NCBI GenBank assembly: GCA_025934255.1
Contig: JAICYJ010000025.1
Location: forward strand, 1 to 37,813
DNA: 37,813 nt
Direction of reading: 5' to 3'
Source: Thermoleophilia bacterium
GTDB lineage: Bacteria; Actinomycetota; Thermoleophilia; Gaiellales; JAICJC01
How positions within the stretch are numbered: position 1 is the stretch's first letter; each line of letters begins with the position of its first letter. The position numbers and the translations under genes are program-made. The notes beneath the pieces are model-generated. The model was not told the origin of the DNA. It saw only the letters and a program-made list of their open reading frames with translations, and did not search any database. Shown piece after piece: positions 15,813-28,239 of this stretch.

Positions 15813-15840
15813 CTGACGCGCAGGTCGGACGGACTACAGT
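15813..15840 (+). promoter_or_regulatory. Candidate promoter of the cyclophilin gene
   Basis: CTGACG (15813-15818) and TACAGT (15835-15840), 16 bases apart, precede the ppi start by about 32 bases. A TGGAG Shine-Dalgarno lies just before the ATG. Confidence 0.35.
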
Positions 15841-15872
15841 GCGGGACTCAAACGCAACCACTGGAGCCCCAT

Positions 15873-16337
15873 ATGGCCAACGCCAATGCCACCATCGAGA
15901 CCAACCACGGAGCGATCGAGCTGGAGCTGTTCTCCGACGACGCGCCCAAGACCGTGGCCAACTTCACCAAGCTGGCCGGGGAGGGCTTCTACGACGGGCT
16001 GGTCTTCCACCGTGTGATCCCCGACTTCATGATCCAGGGCGGCTGCCCGGAGGGAATCGGCACCGGCGGCCCGGGCTACAAGTTCGACGACGAGATCAAC
16101 GACCACCCGATCGTGCGCGGCACGCTGGCCATGGCCAACGCCGGCCCCAACACCAACGGCAGCCAGTTCTTCATCGTGACCGCGCCGGCGACGCCGTGGC
16201 TGGACGGCAAGCACACGGCGTTCGGCCAGGTGACGAGCGGCATGGACGTGGTCGACACGATCCAGGCGATCGAGACCGACGCCCGCGACCGCCCGGTCGA
16301 GGACGTGCGCATGGAGAGCGTGAAGGTCTCCTACTAG
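15873..16337 (+). CDS. Cyclophilin-type peptidyl-prolyl cis-trans isomerase
   Basis: A 154-residue cytoplasmic protein-folding enzyme without a signal peptide. The cyclophilin core is clear: [13 protein letters not shown] with the catalytic Arg, [44 protein letters not shown]. The start at ATG 15873 follows TGGAG. Its TAG overlaps the TAG of the convergent HMG-CoA lyase gene in a shared CTAG. Confidence 0.95.
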   Translation: MANANATIETNHGAIELELFSDDAPKTVANFTKLAGEGFYDGLVFHRVIPDFMIQGGCPEGIGTGGPGYKFDDEINDHPIVRGTLAMANAGPNTNGSQFFIVTAPATPWLDGKHTAFGQVTSGMDVVDTIQAIETDARDRPVEDVRMESVKVSY

Positions 16338-17188
16338 GAGAGCTGGGAGCGGATGTAGGCGGACGCCTCGAGCAGGGCGGCCTCGTCCACGCCGGTCTCG
16401 ATGCCGAGGCCGTGCAGCCATGAGACGAGCGTCTCGGTGGCCAGGTTGCCGGGTGCGCCGGGTGCGAACGGGCATCCTCCCAGGCCGGACGCGGAGGCAT
16501 CGAAGGTGGTGATGCCCAGGTGCAGGCCGGCCTCGGCGTTGTCGATGGCGCGGCCGCGCGTGTCGTGGAGGTGCAGCGCCAGCCGCTCGGCCGGCATCCG
16601 TGCGAGCAGCGGCGAAAGCACGTGGCCGACGTCGTCCGGCTCGGCCACCCCGATCGTGTCGCCGACCGATATCTGGTCGCAGCCGAGCTCGTGAAGCGCG
16701 ACCGCCACGTCGGCGACGGCGGCCGGGTCGACCTCGCCCTGGTAGGGGCAGCCGAAGGCGGTCGACACGTAGCCGCGCGTCCACATGCCGGCCGCCCGCG
16801 CAGCCGATACGACGGGCGCGAACGCCTCCAGCGACTCGGCGATGGTCATGCGGATGTTGGCCTGCGCGAAGGCTTCCGATGCCGCGGTGAACACCGCGAT
16901 CGCGTCGGCGCCGGCGGCGATGGCGCGCTCCATGCCGCGCATGTTCGGCACCAGCACCGGGTAGCGGACGCCGGGCCGGCGGGCGATCGCGGGCAGCACC
17001 TGGTCGGCGTCGGCCAGCTGCGGCACCGCGGCCGGGTGCACGAACGAGGTGGCCTCGACCACCGGCAGCCCGGCCGCGGCCAGCATCTCGATGAACTGCA
17101 CCTTGGCGGCGGTGGGGACGATCGCGGCCTCGTTCTGGAGGCCGTCGCGGGGCCCCACCTCGACCACGTTGACGCGGGCCGGGGTCAC
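16334..17188 (-). CDS. Hydroxymethylglutaryl-CoA lyase
   Basis: A 284-residue TIM-barrel enzyme cleaving 3-hydroxy-3-methylglutaryl-CoA to acetoacetate and acetyl-CoA, the last step of leucine breakdown. [12 protein letters not shown] (catalytic Arg and Asp), [24 protein letters not shown] (metal-binding His pair) and the active-site Cys loop [14 protein letters not shown] are all present. GTG start overlaps the stop of the carboxylase alpha gene (GTGA). It is the last gene of the four-gene operon. Confidence 0.93.
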   Translation of the reverse strand: MTPARVNVVEVGPRDGLQNEAAIVPTAAKVQFIEMLAAAGLPVVEATSFVHPAAVPQLADADQVLPAIARRPGVRYPVLVPNMRGMERAIAAGADAIAVFTAASEAFAQANIRMTIAESLEAFAPVVSAARAAGMWTRGYVSTAFGCPYQGEVDPAAVADVAVALHELGCDQISVGDTIGVAEPDDVGHVLSPLLARMPAERLALHLHDTRGRAIDNAEAGLHLGITTFDASASGLGGCPFAPGAPGNLATETLVSWLHGLGIETGVDEAALLEASAYIRSQLS

Positions 17189-18900
17189 TCGACCTCCGCC
17201 AGCGGCTGGCCGGCGCGCACCAGCTCGCCGCCGGACACGTGTACCGCCGAGACGGTGCCGTCCGCCGGCGCGTGCACGGCCAGCTCCATCTTCATCGCCT
17301 CGAGCAGCACCAGCACCTGGCCGGCGGAGACGACGTCGCCGGGTGACACCAGCACCTCGAGCACGGTTCCCGGCATCGGCGCGGACAGCGACCCGGCCGC
17401 GGCTGCGATCGCGACCGGCTCCTGGTCGTCCGCGGCCAGCCGGTGGGCCCAGCCGAGGTAGAGGGCGTGCTCGCCCTCGACGATCAGCTCGGGGTCGTCG
17501 CCGGCGCCGTCGTCCGCCAGCTGGTGCCAGAGGTCGTCTCCGGCCGCCGCGGCGCCGTCGGGCAGCGGTGGCACCAGCTCCGGCGACCACTCCTCGGCGA
17601 CGAACGCCGTGGTCGCCTCGCCGCTTCGGAACCGGCGGTGGCCGAGCGCCCAGCGCAGGAAACCGAGGTTGGTGGTCACGCCCAGGACGACCGTGTCGGC
17701 GAGGGCGGCCGACAGCTTCTCGACGCAGGCGTCGCGATCGCCGGCGTGGGCGATCAGCTTGGCGAGGAGCGGGTCATAGCGGGTGCCGACGGTGTCGCCC
17801 TCGCGGACACCGCTGTCGCAGCGCACCCCGGGCCAGGTCGGCAGCCGGAAGCGGTGCAGCGTCCCGGTGGCGGGCAGGAAGCCGGCCGCCGGATCCTCCG
17901 CGTAGAGACGGCACTCGATGGCGTGGCCGCGGGGGACGACGTCGGCCTGCTCCAGCTCCAGCGGCAGGCCGGCGGCCACCTCGATCTGGGCGCGCACCAG
18001 GTCGATGCCAGAAACGGCCTCGGTGACCGGGTGTTCGACCTGCAGGCGCGCGTTCAGCTCCAGGAACCACCAGCCGCCGTCGGCGTCGAGCAGGAACTCG
18101 ACGGTGCCGGCGCCCTCGTACCCGGCCGCCGCGGCCACCGCCAAGGCGGCTTCGCCCAGCTGCGAGCGCAGCTCGCCGTCCACGGCCGGCGATGGCGATT
18201 CCTCGATGATCTTCTGGTGCCGCCGCTGGATCGAGCAGTCACGCTCGCCCAGGTGCACGGCGCGGCCGTGAGAGTCGCACAGGATCTGCACCTCGACATG
18301 GCGGGCGGCGGCCAGCCGCCGCTCGAGGAAGACGCGGTCGTCCCCGAACGCCGCGGCGGCCTCGCGACGGGCCGCGGCGATCGCGCCGGGAAGGTCCGCG
18401 GGGTCGTCCACCTCGCGCATGCCGCGGCCGCCGCCGCCGGCCGCGGCCTTCACGAGCAGCGGCGGGCCGAGCCGCAGGCCCTCGGCCAGCAGCGTGTCGT
18501 CGTCCAGCAGCACTCCGGCGTAGCCGGGCACGACCGCGACGCCGGCGGCCTCGGCCAGCCGGCGGGCCTCGATCTTGTCGCCCAGCGCCCGCATGGCGGA
18601 CGGCGGGGGGCCGATCCAGCGCAGGCCGGCGCGTGCGACGGCCTCGGCGAAGTCGGCGTTCTCGGCCAGGTAGCCGTAGCCGGGATGGACGGCATCGCAG
18701 CCCTCGCCGGCCGCCACCAGCGCGTCGGCGTCCAGGTAGCTGTCCACCTCGCGCGCCTCGGCCGCCAGCGCGACGTGCAGGGCGCCGCGATCGTCCGGCT
18801 CGTAGGCGGCGATCGGGTCGATGCCGAGCTCCCGGCAGGCGCGGATCACGCGCACCGCGATCTCGCCGCGGTTGGCGATCAGGATGCGCCGGATGTCCAT
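17185..18900 (-). CDS. Acyl-CoA carboxylase alpha subunit (biotin carboxylase + biotin carrier), probably methylcrotonoyl-CoA
   Basis: 571 residues. The biotin carboxylase domain starts [23 protein letters not shown]; the ATP-grasp glycine loop is [28 protein letters not shown] and [16 protein letters not shown] complete the active site. The C-terminal biotinyl domain carries EAMKMEL with the biotinylated Lys. It is shorter than the common ~650-residue 3-methylcrotonyl-CoA or propionyl-CoA alpha subunits, mainly in the linker region. With the beta subunit, hydratase and HMG-CoA lyase beside it, leucine catabolism is the likely role. The frame stays open upstream into the hydratase gene, but the family N-terminus fixes the ATG at 18900. 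Confidence 0.92.
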   Translation of the reverse strand: MDIRRILIANRGEIAVRVIRACRELGIDPIAAYEPDDRGALHVALAAEAREVDSYLDADALVAAGEGCDAVHPGYGYLAENADFAEAVARAGLRWIGPPPSAMRALGDKIEARRLAEAAGVAVVPGYAGVLLDDDTLLAEGLRLGPPLLVKAAAGGGGRGMREVDDPADLPGAIAAARREAAAAFGDDRVFLERRLAAARHVEVQILCDSHGRAVHLGERDCSIQRRHQKIIEESPSPAVDGELRSQLGEAALAVAAAAGYEGAGTVEFLLDADGGWWFLELNARLQVEHPVTEAVSGIDLVRAQIEVAAGLPLELEQADVVPRGHAIECRLYAEDPAAGFLPATGTLHRFRLPTWPGVRCDSGVREGDTVGTRYDPLLAKLIAHAGDRDACVEKLSAALADTVVLGVTTNLGFLRWALGHRRFRSGEATTAFVAEEWSPELVPPLPDGAAAAGDDLWHQLADDGAGDDPELIVEGEHALYLGWAHRLAADDQEPVAIAAAAGSLSAPMPGTVLEVLVSPGDVVSAGQVLVLLEAMKMELAVHAPADGTVSAVHVSGGELVRAGQPLAEVE

Positions 18901-19648
18901 CCCGGGTCCCGTTTCTCCAGGAACGCGGTCAGGCCCTCCTGGCCCTCGGGGCCGGCCCGCACGGCGGCCAGCCGCTCGGCCAGGTCGGGCAGCGCCAGCG
19001 GCGCCGTGGCGTCGCGGATCAGGCGCTTGGCCTCGGCGATCGCGACCGGCCCGCCGCGCAGCATGTCGGCAGCCGCCTCGGCCACGGCGGCGTCCAGCTC
19101 GTCCGGCTCGACAACGGCGTGGACGAGGCCGAGGGACAGCGCCTCGGCCGCGCCGAAGCGACGGCCGCTGGTGAACAGCGCGCGGGCGTGTCCAGGCCCG
19201 ATCGCGCGCAGCACGTGGGGGGAGATCATGGCGGGGATCAGGCCCAGGCGCACCTCGGAGAACCCGAACACGGCGCCAGGCACGGTGATCGCGATGTCGG
19301 CGCAGGCAACAAGGCCGATGCCACCGCCCAGCGCGTGGCCGTTCACGCGGGCGATCACGGGCTTGGGGAAGGAGTCGATCGTCTCGAACATGGTGCGGGC
19401 GGCGGCGGCGTCGCCGACGTTCTGCTCGTGCGGAAGGTCGCGGCTGGCGCGCATCCAGTCGATGTCGGCGCCGGCCGAGAAGGCGCTGCCGGCGCCGGTC
19501 AGCACCATCACGCGCGAGGCGTCCATGGCCAGCGCGGCGAACATCTGAGTCAGCTGCGCGATCAGCGAAGGGCCGATCGCGTTTCGCACCTCGGGCCGGT
19601 TGATGGTGAGGGTCGTGACCGGGCCGTCTCGTGTCAGCAGGATCTCGG

Positions 19649-19652
<4 letters not shown>
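18879..19652 (-). CDS. Enoyl-CoA hydratase/isomerase family, probably methylglutaconyl-CoA hydratase
   Basis: A 257-residue crotonase-fold enzyme. Oxyanion-hole segments are [15 protein letters not shown] and [36 protein letters not shown] follows, including the position equivalent to a catalytic Glu. In this operon it most likely hydrates 3-methylglutaconyl-CoA to HMG-CoA between the carboxylase and the lyase; this is inference from neighbours. The GTG overlaps the carboxylase beta stop (GTGA), and its own end overlaps the alpha-subunit start by 22 bases. Confidence 0.9.
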
Positions 19653-21232
<1,580 letters not shown>

Positions 21233-21241
21233 CCGTCCGGC

Positions 21242-21247
21242 AATCTA
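21242..21247 (-). promoter_or_regulatory. Candidate -10 of the leucine-catabolism operon
   Basis: TAGATT on the minus strand lies 9 bases before the ATG at 21232. No convincing -35 accompanies it. Confidence 0.3.
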
Positions 21248-21319
21248 CTCCGCAACGCGGCTCCCGCGGCCTGTGCCGGCTCTGCCGCGAACCCCTCACG
21301 CGGCCCGGTGCGGTGTTTG

Positions 21320-21362
21320 ACACCCGCGCCCGGCCGCCTGGCTGCCAGAGCCGAGCGGGTGT
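21320..21362. promoter_or_regulatory. Large inverted repeat between the sensor kinase gene and the leucine operon
   Basis: ACACCCGC (21320-21327) pairs perfectly with GCGGGTGT (21355-21362). The match extends outward (TTT / AAA) past a one-base bulge. The 27-base loop contains an inner CTGG-CTG-CCAG hairpin. There is no T tract on either strand, so it is a poor intrinsic terminator; it may be an operator or an RNA leader structure. The rest of the 247-base gap holds nothing recognisable. Confidence 0.4.
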
Positions 21363-21479
21363 AAATCCGGTGTCACGGGGTGGTGCCGAAGTGCCACGGC
21401 GGCTGAGGCGGCCTCTGAGGTCTGACCGGCCGCTCAGGTGTCGCGGCGGCGTCACGGCGGCGGGGTATTTCGTGACGGG

Positions 21480-22748
21480 TCAGGTGTCGCGCGGCAGGCG
21501 AACCGTGAAGGTGCTGCCGGCGCCCTCGGTGCTCGTCACCGAGATCCGCCCGGAGTGGCGCGTGACCAGCTCGCGTGCGATCGCGAGGCCCAGCCCGACC
21601 CCGCCCGACTGGCGGTTGCGCGCGTCGTCGGCGCGGTAGAACCGCTCGAACACGCGCGGCAGCGCCTCCTCGGGGATCCCGATCCCCGTGTCGTGCACCG
21701 TCAGCACCGCCTCCTTGCCATCCACCCGCGCCTGCACGTGGATGCGGCCGCCCGCGGGCGTGTAGCGCACCGCGTTGTCCAGCAGGATCACCAGCACCTG
21801 GCGCAGCTGTTCGCGGTCGCCCATCACCATCAGCTCGCCCGGCGTCGCATGCGTCAGCTCCAGCTCGTGGTCGGTCGTGACCGTCCGGAACGATGCGACG
21901 GTGGCCTCGACCACCTCGGCCAGGTCGACCCGCATGTGCAGCGCCTTCGCCCCGCGGTCGTCGTCGCGTGCCACCGCCAGCAACGCATCCACCAGCGACG
22001 ACAGCCGGTCGGTCTCGCTGACGATGTCGCGTGCCTCGACGTTCTCCGGCTGCTCCTGCTGCAGGAACTCGGCGTTGGCCCGGATCACGGCGAGCGGCGT
22101 CCGCAGCTCGTGCGAGGCGTCCGACACGAACGCATGCTGCCGGTTGAACGCGACCCGCACCGGCCTCAGCGACTTGCCCGCCAGCCACCAGCCGCCGACC
22201 CCCGCCAGGATCAGGCCGCCCGCGCCTCCGATCAGCAGCCCCAGCAGCAGCTTGTCCAGCGCCTCGTGCTCGGGCTCGGTCGAACGAGTCACCTGGATCA
22301 GCGCCACTTCGCCGCTCTGATCCGACACTCGCGCGGAGTAGACCCGCTGACGGTCGCCCGAGCTGCCCGACGAGCGCAGGTCGGTGGGATGACCCTCGTA
22401 GACTGCGAACAGCGATGCTTTGTCGAGATGTGGCCGACCGTTACGCAGGCCCCGGTCGACGTAGAGATTGCCCGGAATCAGGCTGGGTATCACCAGGTTC
22501 ACCGTGTACGGACCGGTGCTGAGCGCCGCGACGTTCACGTGCCCGCTCTGCGCCCACTTTTCGGCTGCCTGGGCCTCGACAAGCTTTACGCCGTTGTCGA
22601 CGCTGCCGAGCAGCTGCTGCCGCACCACCAGGTACAGCGCGCTTCCGAGCACGACCAGCACCGCCGCCAGGACGCTCACGTACCAGGCGGTCAGCCTGAT
22701 CCGCGCGGGCGTGAAGAGGCGATCCTCAATCCCCGCGGCGGAATGCAT
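21480..22748 (-). CDS. Sensor histidine kinase
   Basis: A 422-residue membrane kinase. TM1 is about 16-42, an extracytoplasmic sensor region of about 120 residues follows, and TM2 is about 168-190. A short linker instead of a clear HAMP leads to the HisKA box FVSDASHELRTPLAVIRAN with the phosphorylated His. N box ILLDNAVRYTP, G1 DTGIGIPEE, F box VFERFYRADD and G2 GGVGLGLAIA are intact. Its start overlaps the end of the response regulator gene by 23 bases, so they are co-expressed. The signal is unknown. Confidence 0.93.
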   Translation of the reverse strand: MHSAAGIEDRLFTPARIRLTAWYVSVLAAVLVVLGSALYLVVRQQLLGSVDNGVKLVEAQAAEKWAQSGHVNVAALSTGPYTVNLVIPSLIPGNLYVDRGLRNGRPHLDKASLFAVYEGHPTDLRSSGSSGDRQRVYSARVSDQSGEVALIQVTRSTEPEHEALDKLLLGLLIGGAGGLILAGVGGWWLAGKSLRPVRVAFNRQHAFVSDASHELRTPLAVIRANAEFLQQEQPENVEARDIVSETDRLSSLVDALLAVARDDDRGAKALHMRVDLAEVVEATVASFRTVTTDHELELTHATPGELMVMGDREQLRQVLVILLDNAVRYTPAGGRIHVQARVDGKEAVLTVHDTGIGIPEEALPRVFERFYRADDARNRQSGGVGLGLAIARELVTRHSGRISVTSTEGAGSTFTVRLPRDT

Positions 22749-23400
22749 ATCCGAGCCCCCGCACCGTGCGGATCGGATCGGCCTCGAGCCCGGCCGCCTT
22801 CAGCTTCCGGCGCACGTAGTGCACATAGATATCGACGACGTTCGACGCCGGCTCGAATCCCTCGCCCCACACCTCTTCGCGCAGCTGGTCGCGCGACAGC
22901 ACCTGCCCGGCGTTCTGCATCAGATACTCGAGCAGCGCGAACTCCGTGCCGGTCAGCTCAACCGGGCTGCCGTTGACCCGCGCCTCGCGCGCGCCCGTGT
23001 CCAGCTGCAGCGGCCCCGCCTCGATCACCTGCGGCGTCGTCTTGCCGCGCCGGCCCAGCGCCCGCAGCCGCGCCGCCAGCTCGCCCAGCGAGAACGGCTT
23101 CACCAGGTAGTCGTCCGCCCCCGCGTCCAGGCCGCCGATCCGGTCGGGAACCGTGCTGCGCGCCGTCAGCATCAGGATCGGCACGGCGTTTCCCTCCGAC
23201 CGCAGCCGCCGGCACAGATCCACCCCGTTCAGCCGAGGCAGCTGCAGGTCGAGCACGATCGCGTCCGGCCGGTCGTCCCGCGCCGCGCGCAGGCCGTCCT
23301 CGCCGTCGAACGCCGACGTCACCTCGAATCCGTTGGACTCGAGCGACTTGGTCATGATGCGGACCAGCGGCTGGTCGTCCTCAACAACGAGTACACGCAT
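22726..23400 (-). CDS. OmpR-family response regulator
   Basis: A 224-residue two-domain regulator. The receiver domain has acidic Asp8/Asp9, phospho-acceptor Asp51 (VLDLQLPRLNG), conserved Thr (LTARS) and Lys (DDYLVKPFS). The C-terminal winged helix (VELTGTEFALLEYLM, LRTVRGLGYAFR-type ending, here IRTVRGLGYAFRRGD) binds DNA. First gene of the kinase pair. No Shine-Dalgarno; TAGGCT (23408-23413) lies 7 bases before the ATG. Confidence 0.94.
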   Translation of the reverse strand: MRVLVVEDDQPLVRIMTKSLESNGFEVTSAFDGEDGLRAARDDRPDAIVLDLQLPRLNGVDLCRRLRSEGNAVPILMLTARSTVPDRIGGLDAGADDYLVKPFSLGELAARLRALGRRGKTTPQVIEAGPLQLDTGAREARVNGSPVELTGTEFALLEYLMQNAGQVLSRDQLREEVWGEGFEPASNVVDIYVHYVRRKLKAAGLEADPIRTVRGLGYAFRRGD

Positions 23401-23407
23401 GCCGCAA

Positions 23408-23413
23408 AGCCTA
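23408..23413 (-). promoter_or_regulatory. Candidate -10 of the two-component operon
   Basis: TAGGCT on the minus strand is 7 bases before the ATG at 23400, in the 45-base gap after trpA. This suggests separate transcription of the two-component genes from a leaderless start. Confidence 0.35.
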
Positions 23414-23445
23414 GACCGTAGCGATTGAGGACATGTTGAACGTTG

Positions 23446-24186
23446 TCACTTGGTGATCGCCGTCCCCACTTCGGCCACGAACCGCTCCAGTCCCTCCGCG
23501 CCCTCCGCCTCCGACACCTCGATCGCCTTGCTGCCGATGACCACGCCGTCGGCGCCCGTGTCCATCACCTCGCGCGCGATCCCCCCCGACGCGATCCCGA
23601 ATCCCACCAGCAGCGGCAGCTCCGTGTGCGGGCGCACGCGGCCGACCAGTGGCCCCACCCGGTCGGACAGCCGCTGCCGCGACCCCGTGATGCCCGCCAC
23701 CGACACCAGGTACACGAACCCGCCCGCGCCTCTGCAGGCCAGCTCGATCCGTTCGTCGGTGCTGGTCGGCGCCAGCAGCGGCACCATGTCCAGCCCGTTC
23801 CGCCGGCATGCCTCGAGCAGGTCGCCTGCCTCGTCGTGGGGCACGTCCGGCACGATCATGCCGTCGGCGCCGGCCGCCGCCAGGTCGGCGCAGAACCGCT
23901 CCTCGCCGTACGCCATCACCGGCCCCGCGTACGTCATCGGGATCAGCGGCACCGCGATCCGCCGCCGCAGCTTGCCGATCAGCTCCAGCGCCCGCGTCGC
24001 CGTCATCCCGTTTCGCAGGGCGCGCTGACCCGCCCGCTGCACCGTCGGCCCGTCCGCCAGCGGGTCCGAGAACGGGATGCCGATCTCGATCGCCGTGGCG
24101 CCGCCTCGCACCGCCGCCTCCGCCAGCTCGACCGTGTCGTGGTCGGCCATCAGGTAGATGACCAGCGCCGGCGTCTCGATCCTCAC
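23446..24186 (-). CDS. trpA: Tryptophan synthase alpha subunit, short N-terminus
   Basis: 246 residues; cleaves indole-3-glycerol phosphate to indole and glyceraldehyde 3-phosphate. The catalytic pair corresponds to Glu34 ([10 protein letters not shown]) and Asp45 (SDPLADGP), equivalent to Glu49 and Asp60 of E. coli, so the N-terminus is about 15 residues shorter than usual and lacks the first helix. The usual GDP after the first strand reads DHD (VIYLMADHD). [35 protein letters not shown] and GFGIASG are intact. The GTG overlaps the trpB stop (GTGA). It is the last gene of the trp operon. Confidence 0.94.
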   Translation of the reverse strand: MRIETPALVIYLMADHDTVELAEAAVRGGATAIEIGIPFSDPLADGPTVQRAGQRALRNGMTATRALELIGKLRRRIAVPLIPMTYAGPVMAYGEERFCADLAAAGADGMIVPDVPHDEAGDLLEACRRNGLDMVPLLAPTSTDERIELACRGAGGFVYLVSVAGITGSRQRLSDRVGPLVGRVRPHTELPLLVGFGIASGGIAREVMDTGADGVVIGSKAIEVSEAEGAEGLERFVAEVGTAITK

Positions 24187-25355
24187 GCCCGCGACTCCCG
24201 CTCCTCGACCGCGTCCACGTCCTTGTCGCCGCGACCCGACAGCCCCACCACCACGACCTGTCCGGGCTGGGCCCGCTGCAGCGCCAGCCACAGCGCGTGT
24301 GCCGACTCCAGCGCCGGGATGATGCCCTCCCGCATGCACAGCAGGTGGAACGCCTCCAGCGCCTGCGCATCCGTGACCGGCGCGTACTCGGCGCGGCCCG
24401 TGTCCTTCAGCCAGGCGTGCTCCGGGCCGACCCCGGGGTAGTCGAGTCCGGCCGAGATCGAGTGCGTCTCCAGCACCTGGCCGCCCTCGTCGGCCAGCAC
24501 GTAGCTCTTCGAGCCGTGCAGCACCGACACCCGGCCCTCCGACAGTGTCGCCGCCGTGCCGCTCTCGTCGCCGCCCGCCTCCGCTCCCAGCAGTCGCACG
24601 TCAGCGTCCTCGATGAAGGGATGGAATAGCCCGATCGCGTTCGAGCCGCCGCCCACGCAGGCAACGACCAGGTCGGGCAGCCGCCCCTCGGCCGCCAGCA
24701 CCTGTTCGCGCGCCTCGCGCCCGATCACCGACTGCAGCTCCCGCACCAGCACCGGGTAGGGGTGCGGCCCTGCCGCCGAGCCGATCAGGTAGTGCGTGTC
24801 CTCGACGTTCGTGATCCAGTCGCGGATGGCCTCGTTCATCGCGTCCTTGAGCGTGCCCGAGCCGGCCGTCACCGGGATCACCTCGGCGCCCAGCATCCGC
24901 ATCCGCACCACGTTGGGGTGCTGCCGACGGATGTCCTCCTCGCCCATGTAGACGTGGCAGTCCAGCCCGAACCGCGCGCACACCGTGGCGCTGGCCACGC
25001 CGTGCTGCCCGGCGCCGGTCTCGGCCACGATCCGCCGCTTGCCCAGCCGCTCAGCCAGCAGCGCCTGCCCGACGGCGTTGTTGATCTTGTGCGCGCCGGT
25101 GTGGTTCAGGTCCTCGCGCTTCAGGTAGATGCGGGCGCCGCTCGCGTACTCCTCCAGCCGCTCCGCGCGGTAGAGCGGGGACGGCCGCCCCACGTAGTCG
25201 CGGGCCCGCAGGTCGAGTCGCTCGTGGAACGCCGGATCCGACCAGGCCGTCTCCCAGGCGGCCAGCAGCTCGTCCAGCGCTCCCATCACCGTCTCGGGCA
25301 CGAACCGGCCGCCGAAGTCTCCGAAGCGGCCGCGGGCATCGGGCATGGTGCTCAT
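24183..25355 (-). CDS. trpB: Tryptophan synthase beta subunit
   Basis: 390 residues; PLP-dependent condensation of indole with serine. [16 protein letters not shown] opens the protein; the Schiff-base Lys is in [35 protein letters not shown] and [13 protein letters not shown] are hallmark motifs of the standard TrpB1 type. ATG 25355 overlaps the trpF stop (ATGA) and its stop overlaps the trpA GTG. An intact alpha-beta tunnel complex with TrpA is expected. Confidence 0.97.
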   Translation of the reverse strand: MSTMPDARGRFGDFGGRFVPETVMGALDELLAAWETAWSDPAFHERLDLRARDYVGRPSPLYRAERLEEYASGARIYLKREDLNHTGAHKINNAVGQALLAERLGKRRIVAETGAGQHGVASATVCARFGLDCHVYMGEEDIRRQHPNVVRMRMLGAEVIPVTAGSGTLKDAMNEAIRDWITNVEDTHYLIGSAAGPHPYPVLVRELQSVIGREAREQVLAAEGRLPDLVVACVGGGSNAIGLFHPFIEDADVRLLGAEAGGDESGTAATLSEGRVSVLHGSKSYVLADEGGQVLETHSISAGLDYPGVGPEHAWLKDTGRAEYAPVTDAQALEAFHLLCMREGIIPALESAHALWLALQRAQPGQVVVVGLSGRGDKDVDAVEERESRA

Positions 25356-25924
25356 GTGGCGTCCTTTGCGTTGCGGATGAAGCGGCGCATGCGGTCGGGG
25401 TCCTTGATGCCCGGCGAGCTCTCCACGCCGCGGGTGGTGTCGACGGCCCACGGCCGGGCCGTCCGCACCGCCTCAGCGACGTTGTCCGGATCGAGGCTGC
25501 CGGCCAGGATCACCGGCGCGCGAACGCCGGCGGCCCGCAGCCAGTGCGCGCGCAGCGTCTCGTCGTCAGGGGTCGAGTCGCGAGGCAGGTCGAGCAGCAC
25601 CGGCACCTCGTCGGGTAGGTCGCCCTCCGGGTGCTCGCGCATGCCGACGATCGTGCGGTTGTTGGGGTGGGCGAAGCGGCCGTACACCTGGACGAGGTCG
25701 AACTTGTCCCACGAGTGGAGGTGGACGGCGGTGTCGGCGTAGACGACGACGGTGCGAACGTGCTCCGGGGCGCCGGTCGCGAGCCGGCACGCGATCGAGA
25801 ACTCGACGCCGCGCGGGCTGGACGGCACGACGATGAAGCCGACCGCGTCGGCGCCGGCCTCGACCGCAGCCGCGACGTCCTCGGCCCGTGTGATGCCGCA
25901 GATCTTGACCAGCGTCTCAGCCAC
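25352..25924 (-). CDS. trpF: Phosphoribosylanthranilate isomerase
   Basis: 190 residues, a small TIM barrel. KICGIT carries the catalytic Cys near the N-terminus, [17 protein letters not shown] follows, and the general acid Asp lies in [19 protein letters not shown] start overlaps the end of trpC by 8 bases. A separate trpF is present, so the PriA-type bifunctional solution of many actinobacteria is not needed here. Confidence 0.93.
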   Translation of the reverse strand: MAETLVKICGITRAEDVAAAVEAGADAVGFIVVPSSPRGVEFSIACRLATGAPEHVRTVVVYADTAVHLHSWDKFDLVQVYGRFAHPNNRTIVGMREHPEGDLPDEVPVLLDLPRDSTPDDETLRAHWLRAAGVRAPVILAGSLDPDNVAEAVRTARPWAVDTTRGVESSPGIKDPDRMRRFIRNAKDAT

Positions 25925-26645
25925 GCGGCACCCCCACCAGCTCGGCCAGCAGCAGCGGGTCGCGCATCAGCGCCGTTCCCACCAGCACCGCATCGGCGCC
26001 GGCGTCGCGCGCCATCTCCACGTCTTCACGAGCGGCGATGCCCGATTCGGCAACGCGGATCACATCGCGCGGCAGCGACGACAGCAGCCCCAGCTGGCGG
26101 TCGCGGTCGACCTCCAGCGTCTCCAGGTCACGGGCGTTCACGCCCACCACGCGCGCGCCGATCCCAACGGCGCGCTCGATCTCCTCGCGCGAGTGCGTCT
26201 CCACCAGCGCGTCCATGCCGAGCAGCGCCGCCGTCTGCATCAGCCGCCGCGCCTCGTCGTCGCTGACCATGGCCAGGATCACCAGGATCGCGTCCGCGCC
26301 CGCCAGCCGCTGGGCGGCAACCTGCTCCGGGAAGACCGTGAAGTCCTTGGCGATGGCCGGGATCGAGACCGCCGCGCGGGCCTCCCGCAGGTGGTCGAGC
26401 GAGCCGCCGAAGTCGCGCTCGGCGCACAGCACCGACATGCACGCCGCACCGCCCGTCTCGTAGCGCACCGCGGTGGCGGCGATGTCCGCCTCCGGCGCGA
26501 TCGCTCCCTGCGACGGCGAGCTGCGCTTGACCTCGGCAACCACGGTCACCGAAGGGCCGGCTGCCAGCGCCTCGGCGAACCCGCGGGTTGGCTCCGGCGC
26601 GTCGCGGCGGACGTCGCCTCCGATCCGGGCCAGGTAGCCGCTCAT
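25917..26645 (-). CDS. trpC: Indole-3-glycerol phosphate synthase
   Basis: 242 residues. Catalytic Lys in VAEVKRSSPSQG, substrate region AIAKDFTVF, Glu/Asn in VGVNARDLETLEVD and VAESGI are conserved. It closes the indole ring from CdRP. The protein is slightly shorter than usual at the N-terminus. ATG 26645 overlaps the stop of trpD (ATGA). Confidence 0.95.
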   Translation of the reverse strand: MSGYLARIGGDVRRDAPEPTRGFAEALAAGPSVTVVAEVKRSSPSQGAIAPEADIAATAVRYETGGAACMSVLCAERDFGGSLDHLREARAAVSIPAIAKDFTVFPEQVAAQRLAGADAILVILAMVSDDEARRLMQTAALLGMDALVETHSREEIERAVGIGARVVGVNARDLETLEVDRDRQLGLLSSLPRDVIRVAESGIAAREDVEMARDAGADAVLVGTALMRDPLLLAELVGVPRG

Positions 26646-27666
26646 GCCTCCGCACCTGCCCGCGCGCTGGTGAACGCGACCAGCCGCTCGAGGGTGGCGG
26701 TCGCGCGGCCGTCGTCGATCGTGTCGCGGGCGGCGTACACGCCCTGCTCGAGGGTCTCGCTCAGACCGGCGACGTACAGGGCGGCGCCGGCGTTCAGGAT
26801 CACGGCGTCACGCCGCGGCCCGGTCTCGCCGTCGAACACGGTGCGGATGATCGCGGCGTTGGCGGACGCGTCACCGCCGCCCAGGTCCTCCGGCGACCCC
26901 GGCCCGGCGCCGAACTCGCGCGGGTCGATCGTGGTCACGCTGACCTGCCCGCCCCGCACCTCGGCCACCAGGTTCTCGCCGGTCGGCGTCAGCTCGTCCA
27001 GGCCGCCGGCGCCGTGGGCGACCAGCGCGTGCTCCGTTCCCAGCGCGGCCAGCACCTGCGCGATCGGCTCCACCAGCTCCGGCGCGTACACGCCCACCAC
27101 CTGCCGCTGCGCGCCCGCCGGGTTCGTCAGCGGGCCCAGCACGTTGAACACCGTGCGCACGCCCAGGTCGCGCCTGACCGGACCCGCGTGGCGCATGGCC
27201 GGGTGATGGGCCTGGGCGAACATGAAGCCGAATCCGACCTCGTCGATGCAGTCGGCCACGTCGGCCGGCGCCAGGTCGATGCGCACGCCCAGCGCCTCCA
27301 GCACGTCGGCCGACCCGCTGCGCGAAGACACCGCCCGGTTGCCGTGCTTGGCGACGTACGCGCCGCCCGCGGCCGCGACCAGCGCCGCCGACGTCGAGAT
27401 GTTGAACGTGTGGGCGCCGTCGCCGCCGGTGCCGGCAGTGTCGACCAGCGTCTGGTGCTGGGGCCGCGCCGGCGTCACGTGGGCGCGCATGGCGCGGGCG
27501 CAGCCGGTGATCTCGCCCACCGTCTCGCCCTTCATCCGCAGCCCCACCAGGAACCCTGCGATCTGGGCGGGCGTGGCCTCGCCGTCCATCACCTGCATCA
27601 TGGCCGCGTGCGCCTCCTCGGGCAGCAGGTCGCGCCGCTCGACCAGCGCGGCTATCGCGAGGTCGA

Positions 27667-27670
<4 letters not shown>
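26642..27670 (-). CDS. trpD: Anthranilate phosphoribosyltransferase
   Basis: 342 residues. PRPP loop DTAGTGGDGAHTFNIST, KHGNRAVSSRSGSADVLEALG and anthranilate-binding FNVLGPLTNPA are diagnostic, as is the DE metal motif region. ATG 27670 overlaps the trpG stop (ATGA). Second enzymatic step of tryptophan synthesis. Confidence 0.96.

Positions 27671-28235
<565 letters not shown>

Positions 28236-28239
<4 letters not shown>

Noticed and set aside
17443..19548. A 701-codon open frame antisense to the carboxylase and hydratase genes
   Set aside because: Long antisense frames are expected opposite real genes in very GC-rich DNA. The product is low-complexity Gly/Ala/Arg/His-rich, and the minus-strand genes are certain.
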